64,000 nucleotides of DNA from Pseudoalteromonas sp. SMS1 (GTDB taxonomy: Bacteria > Pseudomonadota > Gammaproteobacteria > Enterobacterales > Alteromonadaceae): the NCBI RefSeq assembly GCF_021530565.1, contig NZ_JAKGBI010000004.1, positions 186,001 to 250,000 on the forward strand. Direction: 5' to 3'. Positions 8,877-17,550 of the stretch are shown piece after piece. The notes beneath the pieces were generated by a model. The model did no database searches. It saw only the letters and a list, made by a program, of their open reading frames with translations, and was not told the DNA's origin. Made by a program: the position numbers and the translations under genes. Positions within the stretch are counted from its first letter, which is position 1. Every line of letters starts with the position of its first letter.

Positions 8877-10845
8877 TGTTCTGATTATCGTCCTTTAACG
8901 TAAAGTAAAAGCGCGTTCCATTTCCTAGCTCCGATTCATACCATATACGACCACCGTGTCGCTCAACGATCTTTTGTGCGATCGTCAATCCAGCACCTGA
9001 GCCTTCCCCAAATTTTTTGGGACTATTCAGCCGTTTGAATATTTTAAAAACCTCATCTCCAAACTGTGCATCAATCCCAATACCATTGTCTTCAACACAA
9101 CACGCTTTGAGGTTTTCATCAAACCGTATGTTGATAATTTTTTTATCTGATAAGTTATATTTATAGCCATTAATGATTAAGTTGTATAACAGCTCTTCAA
9201 TTCTAGTTCGATTTCCATAAACTGCTGGAAAATCACCTGAAACAGTAACCTCTGCGTTGTGCTCTTCTAACGATTCTGACAGCCTACTTTTAGTACTTTT
9301 AACAGCGGACACCATATTAAACCGCGCCATATCCGGCTCCTCACGTCCCAGCCTTGAGTAGTACATTAAGTCAGATATCAAGCGCTCCATTTTTGCCCCC
9401 AAATAGACCAACCTATCCAATTTATACACGCCATCACTGCCCAAGATCGATTCATAGTCCTCCTTTAAAAAGCACGCATGATTTTGAATTGCCCGCAGCG
9501 GCTCCTTTAAATCATGGGAAGCGATGTAGGCAAAGTTGTCCAGCTCTTCATTTGATTTTGAGAGCTGCTGAATTAATTTTTCTTTTTCTTGTGCGAGCTT
9601 CACCGCCGCTGACACATCTTTCACGACGCAGCAAAATAACTGCGCTTTGTGTATTTCAAATGTAGTGATCCCTAAGTCCAATGGAAACACATGACCATTT
9701 TTGAGCACTCCGGCAACCCTCTGTACTTTGCCAATCTCAACACATCCCTCATTCAGCCTCTCCTTATCCCACACACACTGTGCATACTCCGTCCTAAATG
9801 GCTCAGCAAGTAGTATGCTCAGCTTTTGGCCAATCAAGTCCCCTCTTTGACGAGCGAATATATGCTCTGCCGTCCCGTTCACACTTCGAATCACTCCGCG
9901 GCTATCTAAAGTGATGATCCCGTCAATGGCATTTTCGAGTGTCGCTTTGTGCTCTGCATCCTTAGCGCGAATGATAGATTCTGAAATGAGGGACTTAAGG
10001 AGGTAAAACAATGCAACACCCGCCAATAAAGAGATCAGCACACCATTAACAAGCGCAACATAGTGGATGCTAGACTCTTCAGTCACTCCTGTTATTTTCC
10101 TTGGCCACACTGCAATATCCCACTGTACACCATACAGTGAAAACGAATGGGTATGCCCTGTTTTGTCATCATAAGTAAGTTCAGCTTCTTTTTTGCTGTA
10201 CATCACTTCATTACCTGACAAGATTTCAATATTGTGATCTTCAATAAACTTGTGTGGTAATAAGCTGTCTACCAATAGAGACACATCAAAAACACCAAGA
10301 ATAAAGCCTTCAAATTCACGCCCAACAAAGATTGGGAAATAGGCTAAAAACCCTTTCCCGCCTTGTACTAGCTGAACCGGTTTAGACAGAGTATACGTTT
10401 TTAAATCTCTAGCTTGATCTAGCGCTTGTTTACGATTGGCCTCAAAGGTCAAGTCTAAGTCGACCGCTGATTCGTTGCCTTTAAGTGGCACAACCCATTT
10501 AACAACATAGTCCTTATTCACCCATTCTACAGCCCTTAAACCCGCATGATCGTTGACATAGTCTTGTGCATCCAGTTGCCACTCTGAAAAAGGCGGCCCT
10601 TGACGCGCAATCCAACGGTTTCTCATGCGTTCCAGCGCATTGATGATTGCCGGCATGGAGCTGACAAAGTGATGCTCAATAAGTTCAGACTTTGCAACCG
10701 ACGTAAGTTTAATTAATAGGTTGTGCTGCTCAATTGAAAGCGACCAAATATGGACCGAAACAAACACGCTGATGATCACACCTGATAAAACCACGGCCAC
10801 CGCTAACTTCAAGCGCTGTGAAGAGTTTCCAATATTATTTATCAA
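8863..10845 (-). CDS. CHASE-PAS sensor histidine kinase
   Basis: This is a 660-residue inner-membrane kinase. TM1 lies at ~13-35, and a periplasmic CHASE domain at ~50-250 (AVEWVN, LVQGGKGFLAYFPIF). TM2 is at ~258-285. A PAS domain at ~298-410 begins ENAIDGIITLDSRG. HisKA has H444 (IASHDLKEP), and HATPase has N box LIINGYKYN, EDNGIGI and GSGAGLTI. The start is a TTG at 10845 preceded by AAGGA with good spacing; no earlier ATG fits. CHASE domains sense small extracellular ligands. It is the first gene of the minus-strand signalling run and diverges from the REC-GGDEF-EAL gene at 11014. Confidence 0.88.
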   Translation of the reverse strand: MINNIGNSSQRLKLAVAVVLSGVIISVFVSVHIWSLSIEQHNLLIKLTSVAKSELIEHHFVSSMPAIINALERMRNRWIARQGPPFSEWQLDAQDYVNDHAGLRAVEWVNKDYVVKWVVPLKGNESAVDLDLTFEANRKQALDQARDLKTYTLSKPVQLVQGGKGFLAYFPIFVGREFEGFILGVFDVSLLVDSLLPHKFIEDHNIEILSGNEVMYSKKEAELTYDDKTGHTHSFSLYGVQWDIAVWPRKITGVTEESSIHYVALVNGVLISLLAGVALFYLLKSLISESIIRAKDAEHKATLENAIDGIITLDSRGVIRSVNGTAEHIFARQRGDLIGQKLSILLAEPFRTEYAQCVWDKERLNEGCVEIGKVQRVAGVLKNGHVFPLDLGITTFEIHKAQLFCCVVKDVSAAVKLAQEKEKLIQQLSKSNEELDNFAYIASHDLKEPLRAIQNHACFLKEDYESILGSDGVYKLDRLVYLGAKMERLISDLMYYSRLGREEPDMARFNMVSAVKSTKSRLSESLEEHNAEVTVSGDFPAVYGNRTRIEELLYNLIINGYKYNLSDKKIINIRFDENLKACCVEDNGIGIDAQFGDEVFKIFKRLNSPKKFGEGSGAGLTIAQKIVERHGGRIWYESELGNGTRFYFTLKDDNQNNEGQ

Positions 10846-11013
10846 CTAATTATCCTTAGCTAGCTAGGTAAGCATCTAAACGCTCATACAAAGTTAGTAA
10901 CTAATTGCCCAGTTGGCTAGCTCATTGCACCAGTTTGAACTAGTCTTTTCGTATCAGATTGCTGTATTCGTCTGCATCGTTTGGGCGTATTTTAGGAATA
11001 AGGAGCAACAGCA

Positions 11014-12711
11014 ATGAATATTTTACTGGTCGACGATCAGAAAATAGACCGTGAACTTGTCAAAGAAGCACTAAATTGCTCTTTGCAAAAGTTTGATCTC
11101 AAGGAAGTCAACAGTGCAGAAGATGGCTTGAGTGCTATTCAAGCAGCCCAATACGACGTTATTCTCTTAGACTATCAAATGCCTAGACGTAATGGTTTGC
11201 AAGTGCTGGTTGAATTGAAGTCACAAAAAATGTGTGAATGTTCTGCCATTATTATGCTGACCAACAACAAAGATGAAGAGCTGCTGATCAACTGTATAAA
11301 TGCAGGCGCGCAAGACCTGTTGCTCAAAGATGAAGTGACCGCCACTCAGCTACTTAGGTGTATAAAACAATCACAAAAAAGAATTGAACTCGAAAACAAG
11401 CTCTCAAAGAGCTATCAACAAGTTAAACAACTGGCTGAACGGGATCCGCTTACAGGGTTATTTAATCGTAGTTATTTTGAAACCGCACTCAACTCTCTGC
11501 TAGTTAATATGCGTAGTTTAGAGGGCTATGTCGTTGTCATGCTGCTTGATATCGACGGCTTCAAGATGATCAATGACAGCCTCGGTCACTCTGCTGGCGA
11601 TGCTGTTTTACAAGAGCTTGCGAACAGAGTACGGTATGCTTTTCGTGAAAGTCCGCTATTCGCGCGCCTAGGTGGTGACGAATTTGCTTTTATGTTTTCG
11701 GGTGTCCGTGATGCAGATGCTGCGCTTTGTATCGCTGAGCGTGTGTTATCAAGTTTTGAGGCGCCTTTTGTGTTCTCCCAACATGAGATCCACAGTACAG
11801 CAAGCATTGGCATTACGCTCAGCGCGTCTAAAACAACCACAGAAGATCTCCTTAAACAAGCTGACATCGCCATGTATAAAGCTAAAAATGGGGGAAAGAA
11901 TCAAATTTGTTTTTATGATGAATCACTTGAACGGGAATTTTTTAAGCTATTCCAGATTGAAAGAGAACTTAGAGAAGCCATTAAAACCAATGAATTTGAG
12001 GTGTATTATCAACCCATTTTAACCAGTACAAGCAATACCGTAAAATCGCTAGAAGCACTTGTTAGGCTGCCAGTTAAGGCATCGGGCGCAAGCCCCGCAG
12101 AATACATACACACTTCTGAAAAAACTCGACTCATAGAAGCTTTCGGCCGCCTTATTATCCAAAAAGCACTCTGCCAATATGCCGAACTTTGTCACAGTGA
12201 CTTTAGCCAATCAATTGAACTTGCTATCAACTTATCTCCTTTGCAAATTCATGACTTAAACTTGCCTACTTTTTTACAGCAGCAAGCAAAACACTACAAG
12301 GTTGATTTGACTAAAGTGATCATTGAAGTGACCGAAACCGCCTTGCTTGAAAACAGTGAGTCAACCATGGAGACACTGAGGTCAATAAAGTCAAAAGGAT
12401 GTAAAATTGCGCTTGATGACTTTGGCACGGGCTTTTCTTCTATTTCTCATCTTTTAAATTACCCAATCGACATTGTGAAGTTTGATAAAAGTTTAATAGA
12501 AAGAACATTACAAGATGAAAAAGCCAAAATAATGCTGATAGGGTTGGCGAGTATGTTACACAGTTTATCGATTGAAACGGTTGCGGAAGGGGTAGAGTTT
12601 GAAGCCCATGCAACGCTATGTAAGCAAGCCAAGGTATCTTGTTTACAGGGGTATTACTTTTCTAAGCCTTTGTCATTTTCTGATCTTAAGGCAACCCTAA
12701 GCAAAATATAA
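11014..12711 (+). CDS. REC-GGDEF-EAL response regulator (second paralogue)
   Basis: This 565-residue protein has the same layout as the one at 2632-4404. The receiver has D53 (VILLDYQMP). The GGDEF domain has intact GGDEF at 220-224. The EAL domain has EAL at 347-349, INLS, EVTE, DDFGTG and AEGVEF. The RxxD inhibitory site is lost (RESP). Linker and GGDEF start match the paralogue closely (SY(Q/R)QVKQLAE, DPLTGL). AAGGAG lies eight bases before the ATG. It is transcribed divergently from the CHASE kinase operon, with 168 bases of shared upstream DNA, which suggests joint regulation. It is probably a phosphorylation-gated c-di-GMP enzyme. Confidence 0.93.
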   Translation: MNILLVDDQKIDRELVKEALNCSLQKFDLKEVNSAEDGLSAIQAAQYDVILLDYQMPRRNGLQVLVELKSQKMCECSAIIMLTNNKDEELLINCINAGAQDLLLKDEVTATQLLRCIKQSQKRIELENKLSKSYQQVKQLAERDPLTGLFNRSYFETALNSLLVNMRSLEGYVVVMLLDIDGFKMINDSLGHSAGDAVLQELANRVRYAFRESPLFARLGGDEFAFMFSGVRDADAALCIAERVLSSFEAPFVFSQHEIHSTASIGITLSASKTTTEDLLKQADIAMYKAKNGGKNQICFYDESLEREFFKLFQIERELREAIKTNEFEVYYQPILTSTSNTVKSLEALVRLPVKASGASPAEYIHTSEKTRLIEAFGRLIIQKALCQYAELCHSDFSQSIELAINLSPLQIHDLNLPTFLQQQAKHYKVDLTKVIIEVTETALLENSESTMETLRSIKSKGCKIALDDFGTGFSSISHLLNYPIDIVKFDKSLIERTLQDEKAKIMLIGLASMLHSLSIETVAEGVEFEAHATLCKQAKVSCLQGYYFSKPLSFSDLKATLSKI

Positions 12712-12713
12712 AA

Positions 12714-12736
12714 GAGTGGAGCAGACCCGCCCACTC
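12714..12736 (-). terminator. Hairpin terminator between REC-GGDEF-EAL gene and phnA
   Basis: GAGTGG (12714-12719) pairs with CCACTC (12731-12736). Read on the minus strand, the stem is followed by TTTTATATTTT, as for intrinsic termination of the phnA transcript. It may also work weakly for the convergent plus-strand gene. Confidence 0.55.
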
Positions 12737-12755
12737 CTCTATATCGTTACATCAC

Positions 12756-13091
12756 TTAAGCTTTTTTCACAAACTTAGCAGTAACCATCATTTCGCCAAC
12801 ACCATCTACTTTGCAGTCTAGTTCGTGATCTTTTTTATCGAGAACACGTCTTACAAGCGCTTTCGTACCAATTTTAATAACCTGCGAGCTGCCTTTAATT
12901 TTTAAGTCTTTAACAACCGTCACTTTGTCACCATCGACTAACAAAGTGCCATTTGCATCTTTTACTTGTGGCGTGTCGTCTTCTTCTACTGCTGACGGAT
13001 CCCATTCGTAAGCACATTCAGGGCAGATCAATTGATTTTGATCTTGATATACATATTCAGAGCTACATTTGGGGCAAGGAGGACAAGACAT
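12756..13091 (-). CDS. yjdM: PhnA/YjdM-family zinc-ribbon protein
   Basis: This is a 111-residue protein with an N-terminal zinc ribbon (CPKC at ~6-9, CPEC at ~24-27) and the PhnA domain containing VKDANG, DGDKVTVVKDLK, IKGSSQVIKIGTK and the FVKK tail. It aligns along its whole length with E. coli PhnA/YjdM. Despite the name, no role in phosphonate breakdown is established for this family; it is a conserved small cytoplasmic protein. It stands alone, with a terminator downstream. Confidence 0.93.
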   Translation of the reverse strand: MSCPPCPKCSSEYVYQDQNQLICPECAYEWDPSAVEEDDTPQVKDANGTLLVDGDKVTVVKDLKIKGSSQVIKIGTKALVRRVLDKKDHELDCKVDGVGEMMVTAKFVKKA

Positions 13092-13118
13092 ACTTTACTG
13101 CCTATATAAGTTTCTTTG

Positions 13119-13153
13119 TCGCGCATAATAATCCTTAAGCCCGCTATGCGCGA
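13119..13153. repeat. Inverted repeat in the phnA / attH-like gap
   Basis: TCGCGCAT (13119-13126) and ATGCGCGA (13146-13153) form a perfect 8-base inverted repeat around a 19-base loop. It lies upstream of phnA and downstream of the AttH-like gene on the same strand. There is no T run after it, so it may be an operator or an RNA hairpin rather than a terminator. Confidence 0.35.
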
Positions 13154-13218
13154 GCAGAAATCTTTATTTTCTTTTGTTTTTCTATTTTAGAAACAGTTTA
13201 ATGCCGCTTTTTATCAAT

Positions 13219-14283
13219 TTAGTATCCAACTAGCTCACCATACCCTAGCGCATCAAAACCGCCACGACTCTGAACTCGGCCTTCCCAATATGGAATGCTA
13301 AGGTTATTGCGCGAATCGGGGTTAATACTTTGTATCTCGATAGGTGTGAAACCGTCTATGTTTAGTTGCCATGCTCTGGGGTAATCTTTTCCTTCTAGCG
13401 TAATGCGTTCAAGTACTTTGAGTGATACTTGTTCATTATCGTATGCGTTACTTTGCCCATCTGGACTAATTGATGTTGCACTACAGTATTCATAATTCTG
13501 GCCGGCTCCCCGAATACAAAACGCCATCAAGCCCCCTTCTGATGTATCTTTAGCCTGTAGGCTAAACCAATCCCACCCCATTTGATTAGGGTTAATAAAT
13601 GCTGACGACCACTCTCTATCAAGCCAAGCGCGCCCTGTCACTTGATGGGTTTCCCCTGCGAATTCAACTCGACCACGGGCTTGCAAAAACGGATAGCTAT
13701 AATACATAGACGCATGACCATCCTGTGTTTTTTGGCTATAACCTGACTTTCCATGCAATACCCTTGGGCTATTATCGAGTACTAGATCCACACGATAACC
13801 CGATTCACTGGCTTGTAAGCGCAGTGGTAAATAGGCATCGTCAATGCTGGATAAATGCCAATCTTTAATTTGCGCAGTAAATGGCGCAGCATTGACTTTG
13901 ACTGAACCAGCACGTCCAGTTCGTTCAAACGCAACATGGCTTTCATTGGTTTGCAATGCAAAATGGGCAAAATAAAACTGCCCGTCCCACCATATGCTAT
14001 CGTGATTGCTTGCCAGGTTTGGTGTACTCACACGAAAGAGCGTCCACTGCGCTCCAAACTGTTGTTTAGACTCACTTTCGAGATTTGCTGTGATATACCA
14101 CCACTCAATCCCTTGCGACGGATGTATGCCATGATCCTGTGGAAAAGTCAGTTGCGTGTCAGGCTCAACATCATCACCAATCTGTTGAGAGAAAGAGAAC
14201 TGAGACTTCGTAGAAGACGATTGTTCACTGCACCCTAGGACGAGTAAAACGGCACTGATTATACATAGAGCAAAACTTTTCAT
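13219..14283 (-). CDS. AttH/CrtC-like lipoprotein of an AttEFGH-type ABC system
   Basis: This is a 354-residue lipoprotein. The signal MKSFALCIISAVLLVLGC has lipobox LVLGC. The body is the lipocalin-like AttH/carotenoid-hydratase-like domain: GIEWWYITANLES, WTLFRV, FAHFAL, GRAWLDREWSS, GWDWFSLQ. The start at 14283 is chosen for the lipoprotein signal and the GAGG upstream; the frame is open further upstream. In AttEFGH-type operons a protein of this family follows an ABC ATPase and FtsX-like permease, exactly as here (7-base gap to the permease). The true substrate and chemistry are not established. Confidence 0.82.
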   Translation of the reverse strand: MKSFALCIISAVLLVLGCSEQSSSTKSQFSFSQQIGDDVEPDTQLTFPQDHGIHPSQGIEWWYITANLESESKQQFGAQWTLFRVSTPNLASNHDSIWWDGQFYFAHFALQTNESHVAFERTGRAGSVKVNAAPFTAQIKDWHLSSIDDAYLPLRLQASESGYRVDLVLDNSPRVLHGKSGYSQKTQDGHASMYYSYPFLQARGRVEFAGETHQVTGRAWLDREWSSAFINPNQMGWDWFSLQAKDTSEGGLMAFCIRGAGQNYEYCSATSISPDGQSNAYDNEQVSLKVLERITLEGKDYPRAWQLNIDGFTPIEIQSINPDSRNNLSIPYWEGRVQSRGGFDALGYGELVGY

Positions 14284-14290
14284 ACGACCT

Positions 14291-16714
14291 CTACAAGCTT
14301 GCAACACTGTCCGCGACGTTGCGTCGGACCAATTTAACCAAAGGCACTGCACTGGCAATCAGAGCCAGTAGCAAAACAACCAAACAAAAGCGCAAAATAT
14401 CAGGCCAATTCAGTACCAATGCCATGCTCCAACCAAACGCGATTGGCATGACATAGGCTAAAAGTACCCAGCCCAATAAAATACCCAAAGGTATTGCTAA
14501 CACCGTGGTCACCAGTAAAATGACACACGCTTGTAATAACTTGCTCCAAAATAGCTGCGCTCTGGTCACCCCTAATGTTTGAAGCACAGCCATAGGTTGT
14601 AGCTGCTGGCGGCCTAACGTTAAAAAGCTCACCCAAATACCAAACAATGCAATCAACATAATGAATAGGTTGAGCGCATGTGTGACTTTGAATGTGTTCT
14701 CAAACAACTGCTTGGCAAATGCTTTGAAGGTCTTATTCACACTAATCTGACTACTTTCAAGGCCATAGGTTTGCTTCAATTGCTCAGTGACCTCATCAAT
14801 GTCTTGGCCTGATTTCAAGGTTAATGAAAACCCGAACGCCTCATAGGCGAGCTTTGCATGGTGTATTGTTGAGGTTGTCACCAATAACGCCGTACTTTGT
14901 TCACCATAGTCGTAATATACCCCACTGACTTGGCACTTTACTTGCATCTCGCCTTGGCGCAACTCAACAGTATCTCCTATGTTTATGCCATTGATGCGCC
15001 ACCCAGGTTCATTCACTACGCAGCGGGCCAATTGTGTTTCCGTTGCCCCGGCAATATGTTGAGATCCTATCGGTTCTCGCCCAAGTAAGGTGATGTGACT
15101 ATGGTAATTCGCATTGTCCCCAAAGCTGATTAATTTTACATCTACACGTTTGGTCTGTGTATTTATCTGTGCCGGCGCCTGCCAATACACGCCCACTTTG
15201 TCGAACCACCCTAAGGCCTCTAGATCGATCCCCATTTGATCAGAAACCACCGATGGCCGAACGTATAAATCTGCACTGAGGCGCTTTTGTAAGTGGCTGT
15301 CTAGTGCCGTGCTAAAACTATGTACCATGACCTGCATGCCGATGGCCGCCCCCATTGCCATCAAGGTCGCTAAAACGGCACTGAGGAGCTCATTGATTTG
15401 GGATTGGCTATCCGCTTTTATCCATAACAGTAATGGGGATTTCGTAGGCCACCGACTACTAAATGCGCGCTTAAGAAGATGGGGGGTCAGGACAAAAAAT
15501 GCCATTAACACACAAGCACACAACATCAGAGCCATGAATTTACTGTCTGCGTACTGCCATAACACCACTGCCCCCACCACACTTGAAACAAACACACCTA
15601 ATGCAGCCACCTTTTTATAACGCTCTGAAATGGTTTTTTGTGAGCCTAAAAAACAAATTAACACCAGCGTGTTCAGCGCAAACCCCAATAGCACCATAGA
15701 ATAATCTAGGCCAACAATGAGGCTTCGATCCAACTGATAGAAACTGCGCAGTACACGCCCGACATCCGTAACCAGCAGATTCGCCAAAGATACGCCCAGC
15801 AATGCGCCTAAGTAAGCAGAGATGAGACCCAAACACAGTAATTCGATAATGACTGCTTGCGTCAGTTTGCGCTGCTGACAACCCAGTACATATAGTTGTC
15901 GCTGTAGCCTTTTACGTGCAGCAAATGCCAGTTTAATCGCATTGAAGCTTAAAAAAGCCCCCACGATATACCCTAAAAAAGCCAATGCTTGAAGGTTGAA
16001 AAAGAAAGGACCTGAAAGTGTATCAAAAGTCTGATCGGAGGCACGCTCCAAGCGCGCTTTTTGCGCAATGGCCGATGTCATTAACTTAGCATGGCTTTCA
16101 TCCATATCTATAATCTCAATAAAACTCAGTGCCCCTTCGGCGTTTAACAAGGTATCCGCCAAGCTAATATCCATGAGCGCCTGATAACCGAGCCCTGCCA
16201 TTGGCCGGATTTGATACTGCGTGCCCTTGATGAGCAAACTCTGGGGAGCCTCTTTTGCACCCAAACGCGTGATCACTTTTGGATCTAAAAACACGGTGTC
16301 AAACAGCTGACTTTGGGAGGTGAGAGGTTGATCGTGGGGGGCTTTCTCTCCTCCTTGAAATTGCACCCATTTCAATAGGTCAACACCACGAATATTCAGC
16401 CAGCGGCCATCATCTAACTGTACTCGCCCTTCAATGACCGGCTCCATTTTCAAATTGGATTGACGAGATAAGACTTGCCAGAGTGCGTGAGGGATGTGCT
16501 TTTCACCCAATTGCGGTTTAATAAAATGGGTCACAGGGTTTGCAAGCAAAGTACTGCTTTGGCTATATCTCTGTGAAGCTTCTAGATTCAGTCCATAAAT
16601 CGCACTGATCAAGGAACTGCCCAAGCTGAAGCCAAGTATAAATAGTAACAACAACCCCTTATGGCGCATGTAAAACTGCCCATAAGTAAAAAATATTAAC
16701 CGCAACTCAGTCAT
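14291..16714 (-). CDS. FtsX/MacB-type ABC transporter permease (large, duplicated core)
   Basis: This is an 807-residue inner-membrane protein. A first TM at ~18-40 is followed by a long periplasmic domain to ~245. A TM cluster follows at ~250-420, then a second periplasmic domain ~460-660 and a last FtsX-type TM block ~665-800 (LGVTRAQLFWSKLLQ). This is the duplicated layout of permeases that move lipids or lipoproteins rather than small solutes. ATG at 16714 overlaps the ATPase stop by eight bases (ATGACTGA) with GGAAAG upstream. It works with the ATPase at 16707-17366 and the lipoprotein at 13219-14283. Confidence 0.88.
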   Translation of the reverse strand: MTELRLIFFTYGQFYMRHKGLLLLFILGFSLGSSLISAIYGLNLEASQRYSQSSTLLANPVTHFIKPQLGEKHIPHALWQVLSRQSNLKMEPVIEGRVQLDDGRWLNIRGVDLLKWVQFQGGEKAPHDQPLTSQSQLFDTVFLDPKVITRLGAKEAPQSLLIKGTQYQIRPMAGLGYQALMDISLADTLLNAEGALSFIEIIDMDESHAKLMTSAIAQKARLERASDQTFDTLSGPFFFNLQALAFLGYIVGAFLSFNAIKLAFAARKRLQRQLYVLGCQQRKLTQAVIIELLCLGLISAYLGALLGVSLANLLVTDVGRVLRSFYQLDRSLIVGLDYSMVLLGFALNTLVLICFLGSQKTISERYKKVAALGVFVSSVVGAVVLWQYADSKFMALMLCACVLMAFFVLTPHLLKRAFSSRWPTKSPLLLWIKADSQSQINELLSAVLATLMAMGAAIGMQVMVHSFSTALDSHLQKRLSADLYVRPSVVSDQMGIDLEALGWFDKVGVYWQAPAQINTQTKRVDVKLISFGDNANYHSHITLLGREPIGSQHIAGATETQLARCVVNEPGWRINGINIGDTVELRQGEMQVKCQVSGVYYDYGEQSTALLVTTSTIHHAKLAYEAFGFSLTLKSGQDIDEVTEQLKQTYGLESSQISVNKTFKAFAKQLFENTFKVTHALNLFIMLIALFGIWVSFLTLGRQQLQPMAVLQTLGVTRAQLFWSKLLQACVILLVTTVLAIPLGILLGWVLLAYVMPIAFGWSMALVLNWPDILRFCLVVLLLALIASAVPLVKLVRRNVADSVASL

Positions 16715-17366
16715 ATAGCTTTCCGTTTTTAAGCCTGAGCTGCGTTTCAAACTGCCCAGCAAGCCGTTGACTGTGGGTCACCATCACTAAATTAATACGC
16801 CTCTCCCTACACAGGGTTTGCAGTAAATCGACCACTTCTTGACTTCTTTCACTGTCTAAGTTGCCGGTTGGTTCATCCGCCAAAATGACTTTCGGCTGAT
16901 TAATGACAGCTCTGGCTATTCCAACTCGCTGTTGCTCACCGCCGCTCAATTGGTTAGGAAAAGCGCGCAATTTATCTTTTATTCCCAGACGCTCAGCGAG
17001 TGTTTCTAATTGCGCATGGTCAACTTTAATGTCATTTAAACGGGCCTGAAAACGGATGTTATCTGCAACGCTCAACGCTTCTAAAAGTTGGTAATGCTGG
17101 AAAATCACACCGATTGAACGGCGATACACGGCCAGTTCATTGTCATTGAAGTGAGAGATAAGCTGCCCGTTGACTGTAATTTCTCCATGAGTTGGAACCA
17201 GTAATCCAGCGAGCAAATTTAATAATGTGGTTTTGCCAGAACCGCTGTCACCGACCAACGCGACCTGCTGGCCTTCATTAATCACAATAGATAGGTCATC
17301 AATTATTTTTCTTTGCGTTGCCCCATCCGTTCTGGAAAAAGTCACCTGCCTTAGTTCAATCATCAC
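16707..17366 (-). CDS. ABC transporter ATPase (LolD/MacB-like)
   Basis: This is a 219-residue ATP-binding subunit. Walker A is GDSGSGKTT near residue 38, the Q loop is FQHYQLLEAL, the signature LSGGEQQRVGIARA, Walker B VILADEPTGNLDSE, and the switch His is in VTHSQRLA. It belongs to the LolD/MacB subfamily that pairs with FtsX-fold permeases. It is first in the three-gene operon with the permease and AttH-like lipoprotein. The length is normal for a stand-alone ATPase. Confidence 0.93.
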   Translation of the reverse strand: MMIELRQVTFSRTDGATQRKIIDDLSIVINEGQQVALVGDSGSGKTTLLNLLAGLLVPTHGEITVNGQLISHFNDNELAVYRRSIGVIFQHYQLLEALSVADNIRFQARLNDIKVDHAQLETLAERLGIKDKLRAFPNQLSGGEQQRVGIARAVINQPKVILADEPTGNLDSERSQEVVDLLQTLCRERRINLVMVTHSQRLAGQFETQLRLKNGKLYD

Positions 17367-17550
17367 CGTCTCTCGCGTTACCTATTGCGGCTAGTGTGCA
17401 CTAAAATACAATAGGTTATCCAGAGAATAGAGACTGAAAATTATAATAAAATGTAACGCATTGTGAGGTGATTTCAATCACAGCCCCCATACACGTCCCT
17501 TTAAAGGGATTGAATGCGCGTGAGGTACACTTAAAACTTGGTTTTCGAGA

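Noticed and set aside
9354..9665. Plus-strand 103-codon frame opposite the CHASE kinase
   Set aside because: It lies antisense within the conserved HisKA coding region and its protein has no family-like features; a shadow.
17462..17482. CRP-like TGTGA...TCACA upstream of the ABC exporter operon
   Set aside because: The spacing is 11 bases instead of 6. A GTGATT-TC-AATCAC palindrome lies inside, but nothing else supports a specific regulator.
17496..17509. 14-base palindrome TCCCTTTAAAGGGA
   Set aside because: Perfect but short and low in complexity, with no second copy seen and no clear promoter next to it.
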